Source of the DNA: Malania oleifera
Lineage: Eukaryota; Streptophyta; Magnoliopsida; Santalales; Ximeniaceae
Length of the DNA stretch: 64,000 bases
NCBI RefSeq assembly: GCF_029873635.1
Contig: NC_080421.1
Location: 62,001-126,000, forward strand
Reading direction: 5' to 3'
In this document: piece after piece, positions 33,625-44,269 of the stretch
Layout: every line of letters starts with the position of its first letter
How positions within the stretch are numbered: the stretch's first letter is position 1
Translations under genes and position numbers: made by a program
The notes under the pieces: model-generated
Told to the model about the DNA's origin: nothing
The model's database searches: none
The model's input: the letters and a program-made list of their open reading frames with translations, nothing else

Positions 33625-34449
33625 CTAGAAGGGCTGATGATTGCAGCTGGGATAGGCATCCTCCGACTGAGGGGTTTCCAAGGCTTTTCCATTTTTTCCA
33701 TCATGCTGCCTTGCAAGCCGTCATCCCCCTCGTCATACATGTCATCTTGGGGCCAAAAGGCGTTTCCATACCCATAAGTGCCCTTCGTCTCGAATAGCCA
33801 TCGATTATGATCAAATTCTCCAGTTTGATTCCTTTTCATCATTGACATGTATTATTGCGATCCCCTTTTGAATTGTCGTGATGAGGAGCTGGAAGTGGCT
33901 GTTGGGGTTTTACAGATTAAGTAATTGATGGATAAAATAAATAAATAAACACATACCAATATTGACACCGGAGTTACGTGGTTCGGCCAAATTCCGGCCT
34001 ACGTCCACGGGAGCGAGAGGTTACTATTTACTGGGAAAGAAACAAAGGAGGAGGAGGATACAATCACTCAACTCTCTCATGCACGCTGCACCACACTCAC
34101 TTCCCTTATATCTTACTACACTGCATTTACAACTCCACACACAGCACATATATATACACAAGCGGGAGCAAAAAACTTCAATGGGCGGCCGGAAATGTCA
34201 ACATTTCTGGCAGAGCAGGTGAAGCAGCAAAGGTTGACGGAGATCCTGCTGGCGCCGTAGATGTTGAAGAAGCAGCAGCCGTAGCAGCCATCTGCTTTGA
34301 CTGGGTATGGATCCATCAGTGGCAGCGCCCCGCTTGAAAAATCTGGCACATCATCATCATACTCTCCTGTCTTGTACAACTCCTTACACCCTGGGCACAA
34401 TCCCGTCTCTTTTTGGGCTTCCAGGTAGCAATCTCTACAAATTTTGAAC
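33625..34449 (-). pseudogene. CSLD: CSLD exon 2 with inserted solo LTR
   Basis: The exon starts after TATGCAG and reads FKICRDCYLEAQKETGLCPG, EYDDDVPDFSSGALP. It is then interrupted at 34318-33900 and resumes with [15 protein letters not shown]. The next part, [37 protein letters not shown] and [19 protein letters not shown], lies in another frame, so an indel occurred around 33848-33857. The donor is CTAG|GTAAATG at 33624. Cysteines of the RING-like domain are intact across exons 1-2. Confidence 0.9.
33900..34318 (-). mobile_element. Copia solo LTR in CSLD exon 2, perfect TSD
   Basis: The 419-bp segment reads TG...CA on both strands (TGTTGGGG at 33900, CCATCA at 34318). It is flanked by perfect GTGGC copies (33895-33899 and 34319-34323), which lie inside the coding sequence of exon 2. 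On the minus strand its end CCCGTGGACGTAGG and CCACGTAACTCCGGTGT resembles the LTR end of the copia element at 23205, so it is a related but distinct family in the opposite orientation. Confidence 0.9.
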
Positions 34450-34658
34450 CTGCATACACGTGCATTGCGTGGATTTATATATTTTTGCATGCAATCCAAA
34501 TGATATTCCAAAATGTTATAAAATTAATCACTAAATAATGAGCATATGTTATGCATCTACCAGCTTAAGCAACACTAAAATTAATTTATGATCCATAAGC
34601 TATCATCGAGTACAATAGAAATCACAAATTAAATAATTACGTAGGATCGAGATGGTAC

Positions 34659-35118
34659 CTGCATTCACAAGGACTAACATCGGCTCCTCTTTCATCCTTC
34701 ATGACCTTCCCATCACAACCAGGCATGGAACAGGCAGAGCCCTGGCTCCAGCCATCTGAGGATGACTGACCTCCAAGTCGATCACCTTGTCCATTAAATG
34801 GGCACGTGTCACGCTATTGAACCCCCCAGTGAATAGAGAATTTGACACATACTGTTCTTCTGCCTTCACGGCCACCGACGTGTCCATTGGCTGATTATCT
34901 GGTGTTGGAGGAATGTGCATTGTGTAGTTCATGTAGTCGCCCGATATTTCTCCTGACATGTCAAGATCTTCCCTTGAAAGACTCACATATCGCCCACTTG
35001 AAGTTCGTCTTGCAAATTTTACAGTTTGACCGGTGGAGTTGCGAGCTTGAGACGACCCAGAAGAACCCCCAGGGCTGCGTATTGCCTTCTTCGATGGATT
35101 TGCAGATAGGGATGCCAT
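34659..35118 (-). pseudogene. CSLD: CSLD exon 1
   Basis: The ATG at 35118 opens [20 protein letters not shown], followed by [36 protein letters not shown] and [20 protein letters not shown], all typical of the CSLD N-terminus. After HPQMAGAR the frame shifts because one base is missing in the CCC run at 34740-34742. The original frame resumes as [17 protein letters not shown] and reaches the donor GT at 34658-34657 (GAATGCAG|GTACC). The resulting intron phase matches exon 2. Confidence 0.9.
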
Positions 35119-35674
35119 TTTTTTATTTTTGTATATCTATATGTATGTACTTGTGGTTTTCAATCCTTTATTTACATGCATGCAGTTATATATACAAATG
35201 TGTTTCTTCCGCTGCTTTCATTAGCCCATGGATGACATAAAGCATGCACTTCATAGATGAAAAAAATTTAATTTTATGTGCAAGTGCCTATATGTTGGTA
35301 TATTAATTAGAATTCGATAGATCTTTCTTTTACATCATTAAACTTCAACTTCTACCATTGAGATTCCTCGAATATCAATTGTTGAAGGTTTCTTGAAATT
35401 AATGTGTATGGATATATATACGTACCTAGAAGGTAAAACTACTACATATCATCTTAGGTATATGTCGACTCCTCTCAGAAATTAAGATGAACACCATATA
35501 TTTCAGTGAGCCACAGGAAATTACGTACTTCAGATTGCCATATGTTGCCCTGATTGGGCTATTCTGTGGTTTGATAACTGGAAAAAGGGAGAGGAATGTT
35601 TAAAGAAATGGATGCAGCAAAATAAAGCATTGGATGAATACTGAGGAAATCATTGAAGAAGAGGATTTGATTTT

Positions 35675-35723
<49 letters not shown>

Positions 35724-36337
35724 GTGGAAGGTTGCAAGCTTTAGAAAGAAACTTGGAAGAAGATGGATCCATAAAGGGAGACCAAGTCTACATGTGGCTA
35801 TTTTTAGAGTTCTCCCTACGGATTTCAAGAGGAGTGTTTGTGATGTTTATAGTGGCGGTTGAGGGACTCACTTGTACAAACAGAGAGACCTTATAAAAGG
35901 CTTTTTAATAGCTGGATGAATCAGTAGAGAAAATATTAGATCTAACATGATTTTGGTCATGTGTATATATATTTTTTTTTTTTTTTTTTTGTATATATGG
36001 CAAAATCTTGTTACATCCTATATATATTTGTTGTACTTAATATTTTTTGGGATAACATTTGGATAGAGATAGGGTGGACATGTAGTACAATATCCCTTTT
36101 GGAATAACTCTTCCGACCCACAATAGGGTGCCATATTTCAGGTACCATGTTATCATCCCGTTTGGTACCATTCATTCAACTAATGTCATCCATTTCTCTA
36201 GCTAGTTGGTATAAATATTAAGCCTAACTAGTATGTCTTATTTGTCAGATGGTATCAATTAGGATGTCACATGGTACTAGGATGGTATTTTTTTTATTTT
36301 ATTTTTATTTTTGTTTATTTATTTATTCATTTATTTA
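35119..36337 (-). other. CSLD 5' flank and former promoter region
   Basis: This lies upstream of the CSLD ATG. A GA run at 35678-35721 reads CT-rich on the gene strand, as is common in plant 5' untranslated regions. A TTATAAAAGG string at 35891-35900 gives a weak TATA-like CCTTTTATAA on the minus strand. A poly-T run lies at 35968-35990. No further gene is visible; the small frames crossing the GA run are artefacts. Confidence 0.45.
35678..35721. repeat. (GA)n microsatellite upstream of CSLD
   Basis: A perfect run of about 22 GA units. Confidence 0.9.
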
Positions 36338-36618
36338 ACGAAAATCCACACTTTATTGATAGCCCTCACTTATAGTGGAGGAAAACCGTGGTTACAAATA
36401 TATTACATGGGATTTACAAATAACTAACAAAACCAGCTTAACTGCCAAAACAACAACTAGCCTATCAAAACCTGTATCATTTAACCAACTAAAACAAATT
36501 AAACATGTCCAAATGAATTCAAAACAAACAAATACAAACAAAAACAAGTTGCCTACAAATTGAAGACAAATATATATTGCTGCAAAACAAAAATTCTATG
36601 AAATCATAGGAGAGCCAA
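36338..36618 (-). repeat. Right copy of the 280-bp inverted repeat flanking CSLD
   Basis: Its reverse complement matches 20424-20705 with moderate divergence. It ends exactly where a plus-oriented gypsy LTR begins (36621). Confidence 0.7.
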
Positions 36619-36750
36619 AATGTAGTGATTCTAAAAAAAATAAAATTAAATAAATTAAATAATTAATAATTAATTAAATAATAATATATTAATATAATAT
36701 AATATTATATTATAATATTATAATATAAATATAACATTTCCCCCTTGTGC

Positions 36751-36800
<50 letters not shown>

Positions 36801-37405
36801 GAAACCTATGCCGATTGAAGAACAAAAAATATCTATGGGTTCCAATATCGGCCACCAACATTTTAATCGGGGAGATTTTGTGGTTAGGGCATCGTAGGCA
36901 CCACTCCTAGGATAAGGTAAGGGGAATATATTATGTCAACATTTTTCTAAATTTTGAACCAATTAAACTTGAGTATATGATACGTATATGCCGTAATGAT
37001 TTTTCTGAACGATTCGTGTGACACCCCGATTTTTCATACCATTTTTCTAATAAATAGCAAATAATGATTAAATCATACACATCAAACATCACATTGGCCA
37101 CGTCAACAATTTTGATACCACTCTTAGAACCTGATCCGTATTGGGTACCGGGTAAACAGGCATTTTATTTATATTAACCAAACAATGGAAGACATAATGT
37201 ATATGTCATCCAAAATACAATACCAAGAGTATCAATATCCATATACATGCATTTCTATCTCATACCCAAAAACAATACAACCTTAGGGGAATCACACCTC
37301 CCTAGTCCAAAAACTCACCCTGTATATCAGGGTCTCAGCTCCCTACTAACATGGAGCTCTATCACCTAGCCTGTCTTTATTCCCTAAAAAATTTAAATAA
37401 TTTGG

Positions 37406-37425
37406 GTGAGACATATTTCAGTAAA
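37406..37425 (-). other. Conserved LTR motif copy
   Basis: In LTR sense it reads TTACTGAAATATGTCTCACC, 389 bp before the LTR end, with one unpaired position in the stem. Confidence 0.55.
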
Positions 37426-37516
37426 ACGGAATAAATTATTTATAGTGTGTGACAATATGAGTTTAGTTATAACACATTTTACATTTCAAATCATCAATTC
37501 ATCTGAGAAAAATACA

Positions 37517-37559
<43 letters not shown>

Positions 37560-38537
37560 TCATTGAGGAATCATCAATGTTTTATAAGCTTTAAAAACAT
37601 TGCTCAAATTCATTCTTACACAACTCATATTTACTAGTGAAATTTATGAGGATAGGGGAGATTGCACGCCTATACATGCAGCTCCACTCTGCTCTGATAT
37701 CGTTTGTAACCTTACCCAATTAACTCGAGTTCGACTACAACTGATACTCATCAGGGCACTCGCCTTACTCAGTAAGCCCTTAGGTGGAGAGTTTTACTTT
37801 ACCTCAATTATTTATATTATTAACTCACACATATCCATTTCTCAATTTCATCATTCTTTATTTCTCATTTTCCATTATTTCTTTCATTTCTCATTTCCAT
37901 TTCCATTACACTATCCAGCACATGAGTATCCTTGGTACCAGTACCAATATCGCGTATGTAACTCATGACTGCCCTAAGGATCTCTTTTTCATGTCATACT
38001 TCCCCCTATGGTTAGGGTTGTACGGTCCGAAAGCTGGATCTAACAGCGGTTAGCCGACCCAGTTAGATCAAAATATCATATCATATATCTTGTGTCTGTA
38101 GTACGACTGGCCAACCTATAGCCTTAATCCAAACTCAGGAGGCACAACAACTATACCAAACGTTTCATTCAACTATCATGCCACGAGCTCCAAGAGTCTG
38201 TGTGGTTGCACTATCACCACTAGCAATGGTACCATGCCCAATATCACAACCCATCATTAGGGTTTCCATAGCCATCCATCAAGGTTATCATTACCACATA
38301 CCCGCAATCATTATGCGGTATTGGCATTTCATCAATCACATTTCAATGATCCCATTGCAGCTTTCAAACTTTGCAATGTTCACATTTCCCAATATTTACA
38401 TTCATCATTTTCAATTCAATTTTCACATTTCAACATTCACATTTCAGTATTCACATTTCAGAAATCACATTTCAATATTCATATTGCAAAATTTATATTG
38501 CAATATTCCCATTTTCATATTCACATTTCATCTCATA

Positions 38538-38590
<53 letters not shown>

Positions 38591-39521
38591 TTTCACACAT
38601 TTCAACATTTCTCAATAAAGTATTTCATCATTTTTATCAATATACATATCCATGTTTCTCTTTTCGTCATTTGTCAAAAAACTCTTCAATATACATATAC
38701 ATATATTATTTTTATTGTTTTTCAATAAAACAATTCTCATTTCGTTTCAGCTCAATATATACATTGCCATGGGTTTCTTTTAAATCATCTCTACACAAAA
38801 TCTTTCAGTATATATATTTATATCATATTCCCATTTTCTTCATGCAAATCACACAACCCAATTCAAATATGTTCTCAATATAACTCATATGCCACACAAT
38901 TTTTATCTGATAATCATATCATAATAATTTCAGGAAAAATATCATATTTCGTTTTCACATAATTTCTCAGTCAATTATTATCAACAAATACTGTTGTAAT
39001 TTATTTCTCTTACCTAGTTTTCTAAACTACGCCTACAGGGATTCCAAAATTATACCCGCGACGCTCACTCGAACCTTAAATTTAATAACCCTAGTTCAAC
39101 CACAAAATGTCCAATATTCTAACATTTCTAAATCTACATTAATTAAATAACAATTAATCTCTAAATACCCCCTTATCCTAGTTTTGGGGCTATGCCTAAT
39201 ACGACCCCACAAGAAATTCACTCTGTTAGACTTGTAAAGAATCATCTTTAGATTCTCGTGGTGGTGTCCGATCGTCAATCTGGCTTAAGATTTAAGAAAA
39301 TTTGAGATAAAAGTGAAAATTTACCTTACCCTAGGAGAAATGGCTACGTCGCTCATATGACAAATCCACTCTAGTAAAAATGTTGATGGCGGAGAATGGA
39401 GTTCATAAGTATTTTTTTATTTTCGATCGGCGCTCGTTAAGCCAAAGAAATCGAAGAGAGTGAGAGAGAGAGAGAGAACGAAGGAGAGAGAGGGAGCACT
39501 GAAGGGGGGGCTTTCTGCATG

Positions 39522-39553
39522 AATCTCCTGAAGACAGGAAGTTTCAGGAGATT
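39522..39553. other. Hairpin near LTR start
   Basis: AATCTCCTGAA and TTCAGGAGATT pair over 11 bp around a 10-nt loop. Compared with 4194, the two innermost pairs have been lost (C-G to A/G and G-C to G/T). Confidence 0.75.
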
Positions 39554-39994
39554 TTATATATATATAATCTTATATTATTATTATATTATATAATATTATA
39601 TTTATGTATTATTATATTATATTATATTATTAAATTAATAATTAGTATTAATTAATTAATTTTTATTTATTTATTTAATTATTTATGTTAGAAATCACTC
39701 CACTAATCTTGTATAACCATTTTTTTGGGGTTATTACAATTCCGACTAAGAAATGGTAGTTTTTGAGCATTAAATGTATTTGGGAAAAACTAGGTGAGTA
39801 AGAGTGTCTTCACTTTTTTAAAAATTGCATGTTTTAAATTAAATAAAATTTCGGAGATGATCTGACCAGTTTTTAAGAAAAACATACTTTTCTTGGCCAT
39901 ATTATTTAATTATGATTTAATATAAAATGTGTGGCATAAGATAAATTAATAATAGATGTAGACACCCTATTTTTACTCGGACCCAATATAATAA

Positions 39995-39997
<3 letters not shown>

Positions 39998-40064
<67 letters not shown>

Positions 40065-40124
40065 ATTATTGTTTCTTTATTATTATTATTATTATTATCA
40101 TTATTATTATTATTATTATTATTA
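39998..40124. repeat. (TTA)n/(TTG)n/(TTA)n compound microsatellite
   Basis: TTA units change to about nine TTG units and back to TTA. All purines lie on the minus strand. Confidence 0.92.
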
Positions 40125-40143
40125 GAGTTTTGGGAAGAGAGCC

Positions 40144-40152
40144 TATATAAAG
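40144..40152 (+). promoter_or_regulatory. TATA box of the LTR-like segment
   Basis: TATATAAAG is followed by a 5'-leader-like, C-rich stretch. This is a plausible core promoter for plus-strand transcription of the vanished element. Confidence 0.5.
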
Positions 40153-40845
40153 ACATTAGGGAACACACACATTGACAGCCGCCGGGGGCAGAGCCATTCA
40201 AAAAAAAAAAATCTATCTCTCTCCCTTTCTCCGGCTAGTTGCCCCGCTGCACCCTCTGCCATCACCACAGCCAGCAGCCCCCCTTCTTCCATCTATCACC
40301 CCTCTCTTTTGGAGTCTCGGAATTACCAACTTCAGTCGTGAGATACCACACAGCCAGCTCCACGATCACTTGCACGACCCCTCCACCGACCATAGCCGCG
40401 TCACAGCAGCATCACGGCTGCAACCCAACTCTGGTGACAAAGTCCCTGGCCACTCCCATTACACCATTTTTCCCAAAAATTAAACCTAATATTTTTCATT
40501 CCCCTCGTTCCACTTCCAAGATGTCGCGACAACTTGTCAATTTCGCTGGGGACGTTAGAGAGTTGAGCTAATAATTATTTAGAAATTATCCTAAATTTAA
40601 ATTTATAAGGTCTTTTAATTACTTCATTTTATTTTGTAAATAATATACTCCCATATTTGAATAATTGGTTTGTGAAAATTATAATATGTTTGACTTAGTA
40701 TGGGTATATGTTTCCATTTTTGTAAATATCCTTGAGTTAATGTTAATATTTGTAAATATCTTTGACTTAATGAGAATATTCGTAAGTATCCTTGAGATAA
40801 TGTGAATATTTAGTTTTCATATATGTGAATATCCTCAATTTAATG

Positions 40846-40928
40846 TGAGCTCCGCATAATCTCTGCCATAACCTGCTGGGCTAACTCACATATCACTGAA
40901 ATAGAATTAATGTCTTCTTCATTGAAAG
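40846..40928 (-). pseudogene. Gypsy gag fragment
   Basis: The reverse complement contains CAGCAGGTTATGGCAGAGAT, corresponding to QQVMAEI in gag at 45055. It is a short leftover beside the LTR that starts at 40929. Confidence 0.6.
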
Positions 40929-41042
40929 TGTAATAACCCCAAAAAGGGTTATAGAAGATTAGTAGAGTGATTCTTAAAAAAAATATATTATTAATATTAA
41001 TTAAATATATTATTATTATTATTATTATTATAACCATTCACC

Positions 41043-41062
41043 TGAAGCTTCTTTAAGCTTCA
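41043..41062. other. AAGCTT-type hairpin
   Basis: TGAAGCTT and AAGCTTCA pair over 8 bp around CTTT. It is about 115 bp from the LTR start. Confidence 0.75.
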
Positions 41063-42476
41063 CATGAATTCAAGACACCTCCTTCAACCTGTGCAGAGAA
41101 GGCCCCACCCCCAATAGTTTTCTCTGAATTTTCTCTCTCCTCTCATTCTCTCTCTCTCTCTCTCCTTGATTTCATGACGGATTTTTACCCGATCAAAAAT
41201 CGGAAGATGCCGCTGGCCTCCATTCTCCGCTGTCGTCATTTCTATTGGAGCGGATCGGTGGTAGGAGCGGCGTAAACATATCTCCTGGGTTAAGCCAATT
41301 TTTCCTTTTTCTTTAATTTCTTGCAAATTATAAGCCCAATCGATGAACGGACACCACCACGAGAATTTAGGGATGATTTTCTACAAGTCTAGCAGGACAA
41401 AATTCTCATGGGGTCGTCGTGGGAAAAACCTTAAATTTGGGGTACGGGAGTTATTAAGGGGTTTATTTTTAATTAATTAAAATTAATTTAGAAATGCTAA
41501 AATGTTGAGCATCTAGGATTGAAGTATGATTTTTGAAATTTAGGGCCCGGGTGAGCGCTGTGGGTGTAATTTTGGGACCTGCAGGCAAAATTTTGAAAAT
41601 TAAGTGGGGGTCTTAAATAATAGTTTAAATGATAATTTGGGGTATATGGAGCTTAGGGAAGGTTAGTTAAGTATTGTTTGGGAGAAATGAGTTCATTAAT
41701 TTAGGAAAAATGTGAATTTCAAGATTTGAGTTTCGGGCGCCAAGGGCGTAGAATCTGAGTGTTAACGAGTCTCTCAATAAATTAGGTAAGGGGAATAAAT
41801 TATAGCAGTGTTTTTAGAATTATTATTTGAGTTAATATGTGAAAACGAGCATATGATATTTTTTTGAAAATTATTATGATATAAATATCAGATAAATTGT
41901 GTAGCATTTGAGTAATTTTAAATTGTGATATTTTGGAGTGTGAAATATAACGATGAGTAATTTCTAAGAAAATATTGAAATGAGAATTATTGATGTGATT
42001 AGTGAAAAATAATGAAATATGGTATTTATATGTGAGCAAAAATGTTTTGCTTGAAAGATGAGATTTTGTGAATTTCTGATATTGGAAAATAATGAAATGT
42101 GATATTTATTTTTAAATAGAAATTATTTGCATGAGAAATGAGTTTGTACAAATTATTGATATGAGTATTTTGAAAAAAAGTGAAAAATATGTGAAATATG
42201 ATATATGTTATTACGAGATGATGAAATGTGCACAGAAAACGATAAGAATATTTATATTGAACTAAATTGTGATATACTGGAATATGATTGATGGAATACC
42301 AATATCGCATAATGATTACGAGTATATGGTAGTGAACCCTTGTAGTGATCGGGAAAAAAATAAAATTTAAAAAAATAATAATAATAAAATAATAAAATAA
42401 AATTAATTAATTAAATTAACAAGTAAAATGAATAGTATGATAAGGAACAAATATATATATATATATATAAAGTGTG

Positions 42477-42497
42477 AAAGCTTCTTCAAGAAGCTTT
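42477..42497. other. AAGCTT-type hairpin (5' LTR)
   Basis: AAAGCTTCTT and AAGAAGCTTT flank a single C. The 3' LTR has the counterpart at 49958-49976. Confidence 0.8.
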
Positions 42498-42622
42498 ACT
42501 TTAATTAATGTTTACTATTATATATATACATATATATATATATAAAATAACACAAGCTTCTTCAAGAAGTTTTGAAAGTCAAAATCCAAATTGAATTGGA
42601 TTTTTGGGTGTGCGTGAGTGCA

Positions 42623-42626
<4 letters not shown>

Positions 42627-42715
<89 letters not shown>

Positions 42716-42732
42716 GACTCTCTCTCTCTCTC
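42627..42732. repeat. (CT)n microsatellite in 5' LTR
   Basis: A nearly perfect CT run of about 85 bp, then CT again after CCTATGACT. The 3' LTR has a shorter run at 50027-50082. The serine/leucine- or arginine/glutamate-only frames across it are not genes. Confidence 0.92.
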
Positions 42733-42862
42733 TTCGATTCTGGGCTAGTTTTTCGCTGGATCGACAAACCGAAGCCACCACGATGCTCCTGGCGAAGTTC
42801 TCTACAAGTTTGCCGGAGCAGATCGTCAGGGAAACGAAGTTGGATTTCATCCCAAATCCAAG

Positions 42863-43138
42863 GTAAGGCTTTATATTCAATATTTGGATTTTTGACAGTT
42901 GAAGAAAGTGATATACGCGTAAAAATAGTGAACTTTAATACTGAAAATTCTCAGTTCCAGGGTGTTGATTGGGAATGTTGAGAATCATCCCTAAGTTAAG
43001 GTAAGACTTTTTAAGTCGAATTTGACTTAGTGGTAGTTATAGAAAATGTTGTACGTACGAAAATACTAAACTTTAATTCTGCGAGTTTTCATTTTCAGGG
43101 TGTTGAGTTGAGAACCTTGTGGGTACGGGGAAGATTTT
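42863..43138 (+). repeat. Two diverged 138-bp tandem units with splice-like borders
   Basis: Units starting at 42863 and 43001 both begin GTAAG.CTTT and both reach an acceptor followed by GGTGTTGA (42961 and 43099), at an exact offset of 138 bp. They are clearly related, though the sequence between the borders has diverged considerably. Confidence 0.7.
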
Positions 43139-43391
43139 CTTAGGGGCTTTTCAGGAATCAGGTAAGGGAATAAACTACGCTAGTTTTGTTTTGAGAAAAT
43201 GTATGTATATATATGTAGCATCTGGTTTCAGGAAAAATAAATATATTTATATATATGATTTATATTTGGAAAATACTGTTTAAATGATGATATGTTGAAT
43301 ACGTTGAAAATTTGTTTAGTGTGGCTTGAGTATAAAAATGTTGTGAAATACTGTTTTCTGGGAATGGGGACGATATGGATTTCTATGATGG

Positions 43392-43650
43392 AAACCGGCG
43401 TACGGGCCGAGATATATATATATATATATGTGATTTTCCGGCGTATGGGCCGTGCTATGTGGATATGTTTGCCGGCGTATGGGCCGTGCTATGTGGTTGA
43501 GATTTGCCAGCGTATGAGCTGTGCTACGTGATTTACCGGCGTACAGACCGAGTTATGTAATTTGCCAGCATACGGGCTGTGTTATGTGATTTACCGGCGT
43601 ACGGGTCGAGCTATGATAAAATGTGAAATACCGGCATACGGGCCGATGAT
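43392..43650 (+). repeat. CCGGCGTACGGGCC array in LTR centre
   Basis: Eight words such as CCGGCGTACGGGCCG, CCGGCGTATGGGCCG and CCAGCATACGGGCTG recur every 30-35 bp with GTGCTATGTGATTTG-like spacers. The 3' LTR has the same array at 50760-51015 with fewer changes. Confidence 0.85.
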
Positions 43651-44249
43651 TTTCATGATATATGTATATGTGAAAAATGATATGAATGATTTGATAATTA
43701 ATGATATGAGTTATCTATGTATCACGATTTTAGTATATGTATATGATATCAGAACCTGGTTGGCTTGGTTTAGGCTAGCACTTGCACGGTACCGTTGCTA
43801 TGTGTCCATGGTCCTCGTGATCATGATATCTGTGTTAACGCCGCTGTACAGAGTGGTGTGAGATTGGATGGTCGAAGTGGTTATTTTCAAGAAGTGTGCT
43901 GTTATCGCCCCTGGTGTACGGACCAGTCTGGGTAGACCCATCGAACCTACAGACTACTGTTTGACTTGGCAGTGGTTGGCCAACCATTTTCAAGTCCCGC
44001 CTTCTTGCCACACAACCTAGTCATGTGGGGGTAATACATGACAACAGCCAGCTAACCTACCAGGATTGTTTTATGTTATTATTAGTGTATGAGATTAGAT
44101 ATGTTTATGAAAATGCAGTATATTCTGCTATGTGTTGATATATATGTATGTTTTCCCAGATTTGATAAATAGTATTGAATATGTTATGTATGGTATATGT
44201 AGAACACATAATACTCATGTTGCCACACACTGGTATTAGTTTATTTCCC

Positions 44250-44269
44250 TTACTAAGAGGTGTCTCACC
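44250..44269 (+). other. Conserved LTR motif copy (5' LTR)
   Basis: It reads TTACTAAGAGGTGTCTCACC, 380 bp before the LTR end. The 3' LTR copy at 51617-51636 has TGAGA, so one stem base differs between the two LTRs. Confidence 0.65.

Larger units (their letters stand above)
22614..35118 (-). pseudogene. CSLD: Cellulose-synthase-like D (CSLD2/3 type) gene, disrupted
   Basis: CSLD proteins are GT2 glycan synthases of the plasma membrane and Golgi, implicated in making beta-1,4-glucan during tip growth and cytokinesis. All five exons are present in order: RING-like N-terminus (CRFKICRDCYLEAQKETGLC), first membrane helices, catalytic domain with NLDCDHY (DxD), TED in [18 protein letters not shown] (QxxRW), and C-terminal helices to the usual FQFP end. 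Defects read from the sequence are: a 1-nt loss in exon 1 (about 34740), a 419-bp LTR insertion and a frameshift in exon 2, DDG changed to DNG in exon 3, VGTGCMFRR changed to VGTRSMFRR in exon 4, and in exon 5 a 1-nt loss, a TGA codon, a 43-bp duplication, an 8-kb copia insertion and another 1-nt loss. The [16 protein letters not shown] segment points to the CSLD2/3 clade. A working copy presumably exists elsewhere in the genome. Confidence 0.93.
37017..39738 (-). mobile_element. Gypsy solo LTR, minus orientation, with TSD
   Basis: On the minus strand it begins TGTAATAACCCC and ends GGGGTGTCACA, 2722 bp. The flanks are ATTCG (37012-37016) and ATTCC (39739-39743), a TSD with one mismatch. It holds TA runs (37520-37557, 38541-38588), the conserved motif at 37406, a GA tract and the hairpin at 39522. 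It is the fullest version of the LTR that also fills 1-4413. Confidence 0.85.
36621..39956 (+). repeat. Plus-oriented gypsy LTR, interrupted by a solo LTR
   Basis: It starts TGTAGTGATTCTAAAAAAAA, resembling the LTR start at 42341, and includes a CT tract (36757-36797) and AAGGTAAGGGGAAT donors (36915). It is split at 37017-39738 and resumes at 39739-39956, where the next element begins. The same junction with the same inserted LTR exists at 4413/4414. Confidence 0.65.
39957..40845 (+). repeat. LTR-like segment of another retroelement family, truncated
   Basis: It begins TGTAGACACCCTATTTTTAC, a typical plant LTR start. It contains a long TTA/TTG microsatellite (39998-40124), a TATA box (TATATAAAG, 40144-40152) and a CT- and C-rich leader to about 40560. 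Three diverged units of about 39 bp (GTAAATATCCTTGAGTTAAT) follow at 40725-40850. No TSD or LTR end was found, so the right limit is uncertain. The 100-codon frames across the leader look fortuitous. Confidence 0.5.

Noticed and set aside
40172..40571. Pro/Ser-rich frames of 103-110 codons after a TATA box
   Set aside because: They lie in an LTR leader of C-rich composition, overlap each other in two frames, and have no domain or codon pattern of a gene.
42518..42880. Arg/Glu- and Ser/Leu-repeat frames on both strands
   Set aside because: They are translations of the (CT)n tract of the LTR. The same applies to frames at 7957-8166, 50012-50347, 55964-56446 and 35559-35862.
43292..43861. Frames of 79-99 codons repeated in both LTRs of the inner chromovirus
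   Set aside because: They translate the CCGGCGTACGGGCC array and flank. The LTR copies differ by amino-acid-changing and length differences, so there is no sign of coding constraint.
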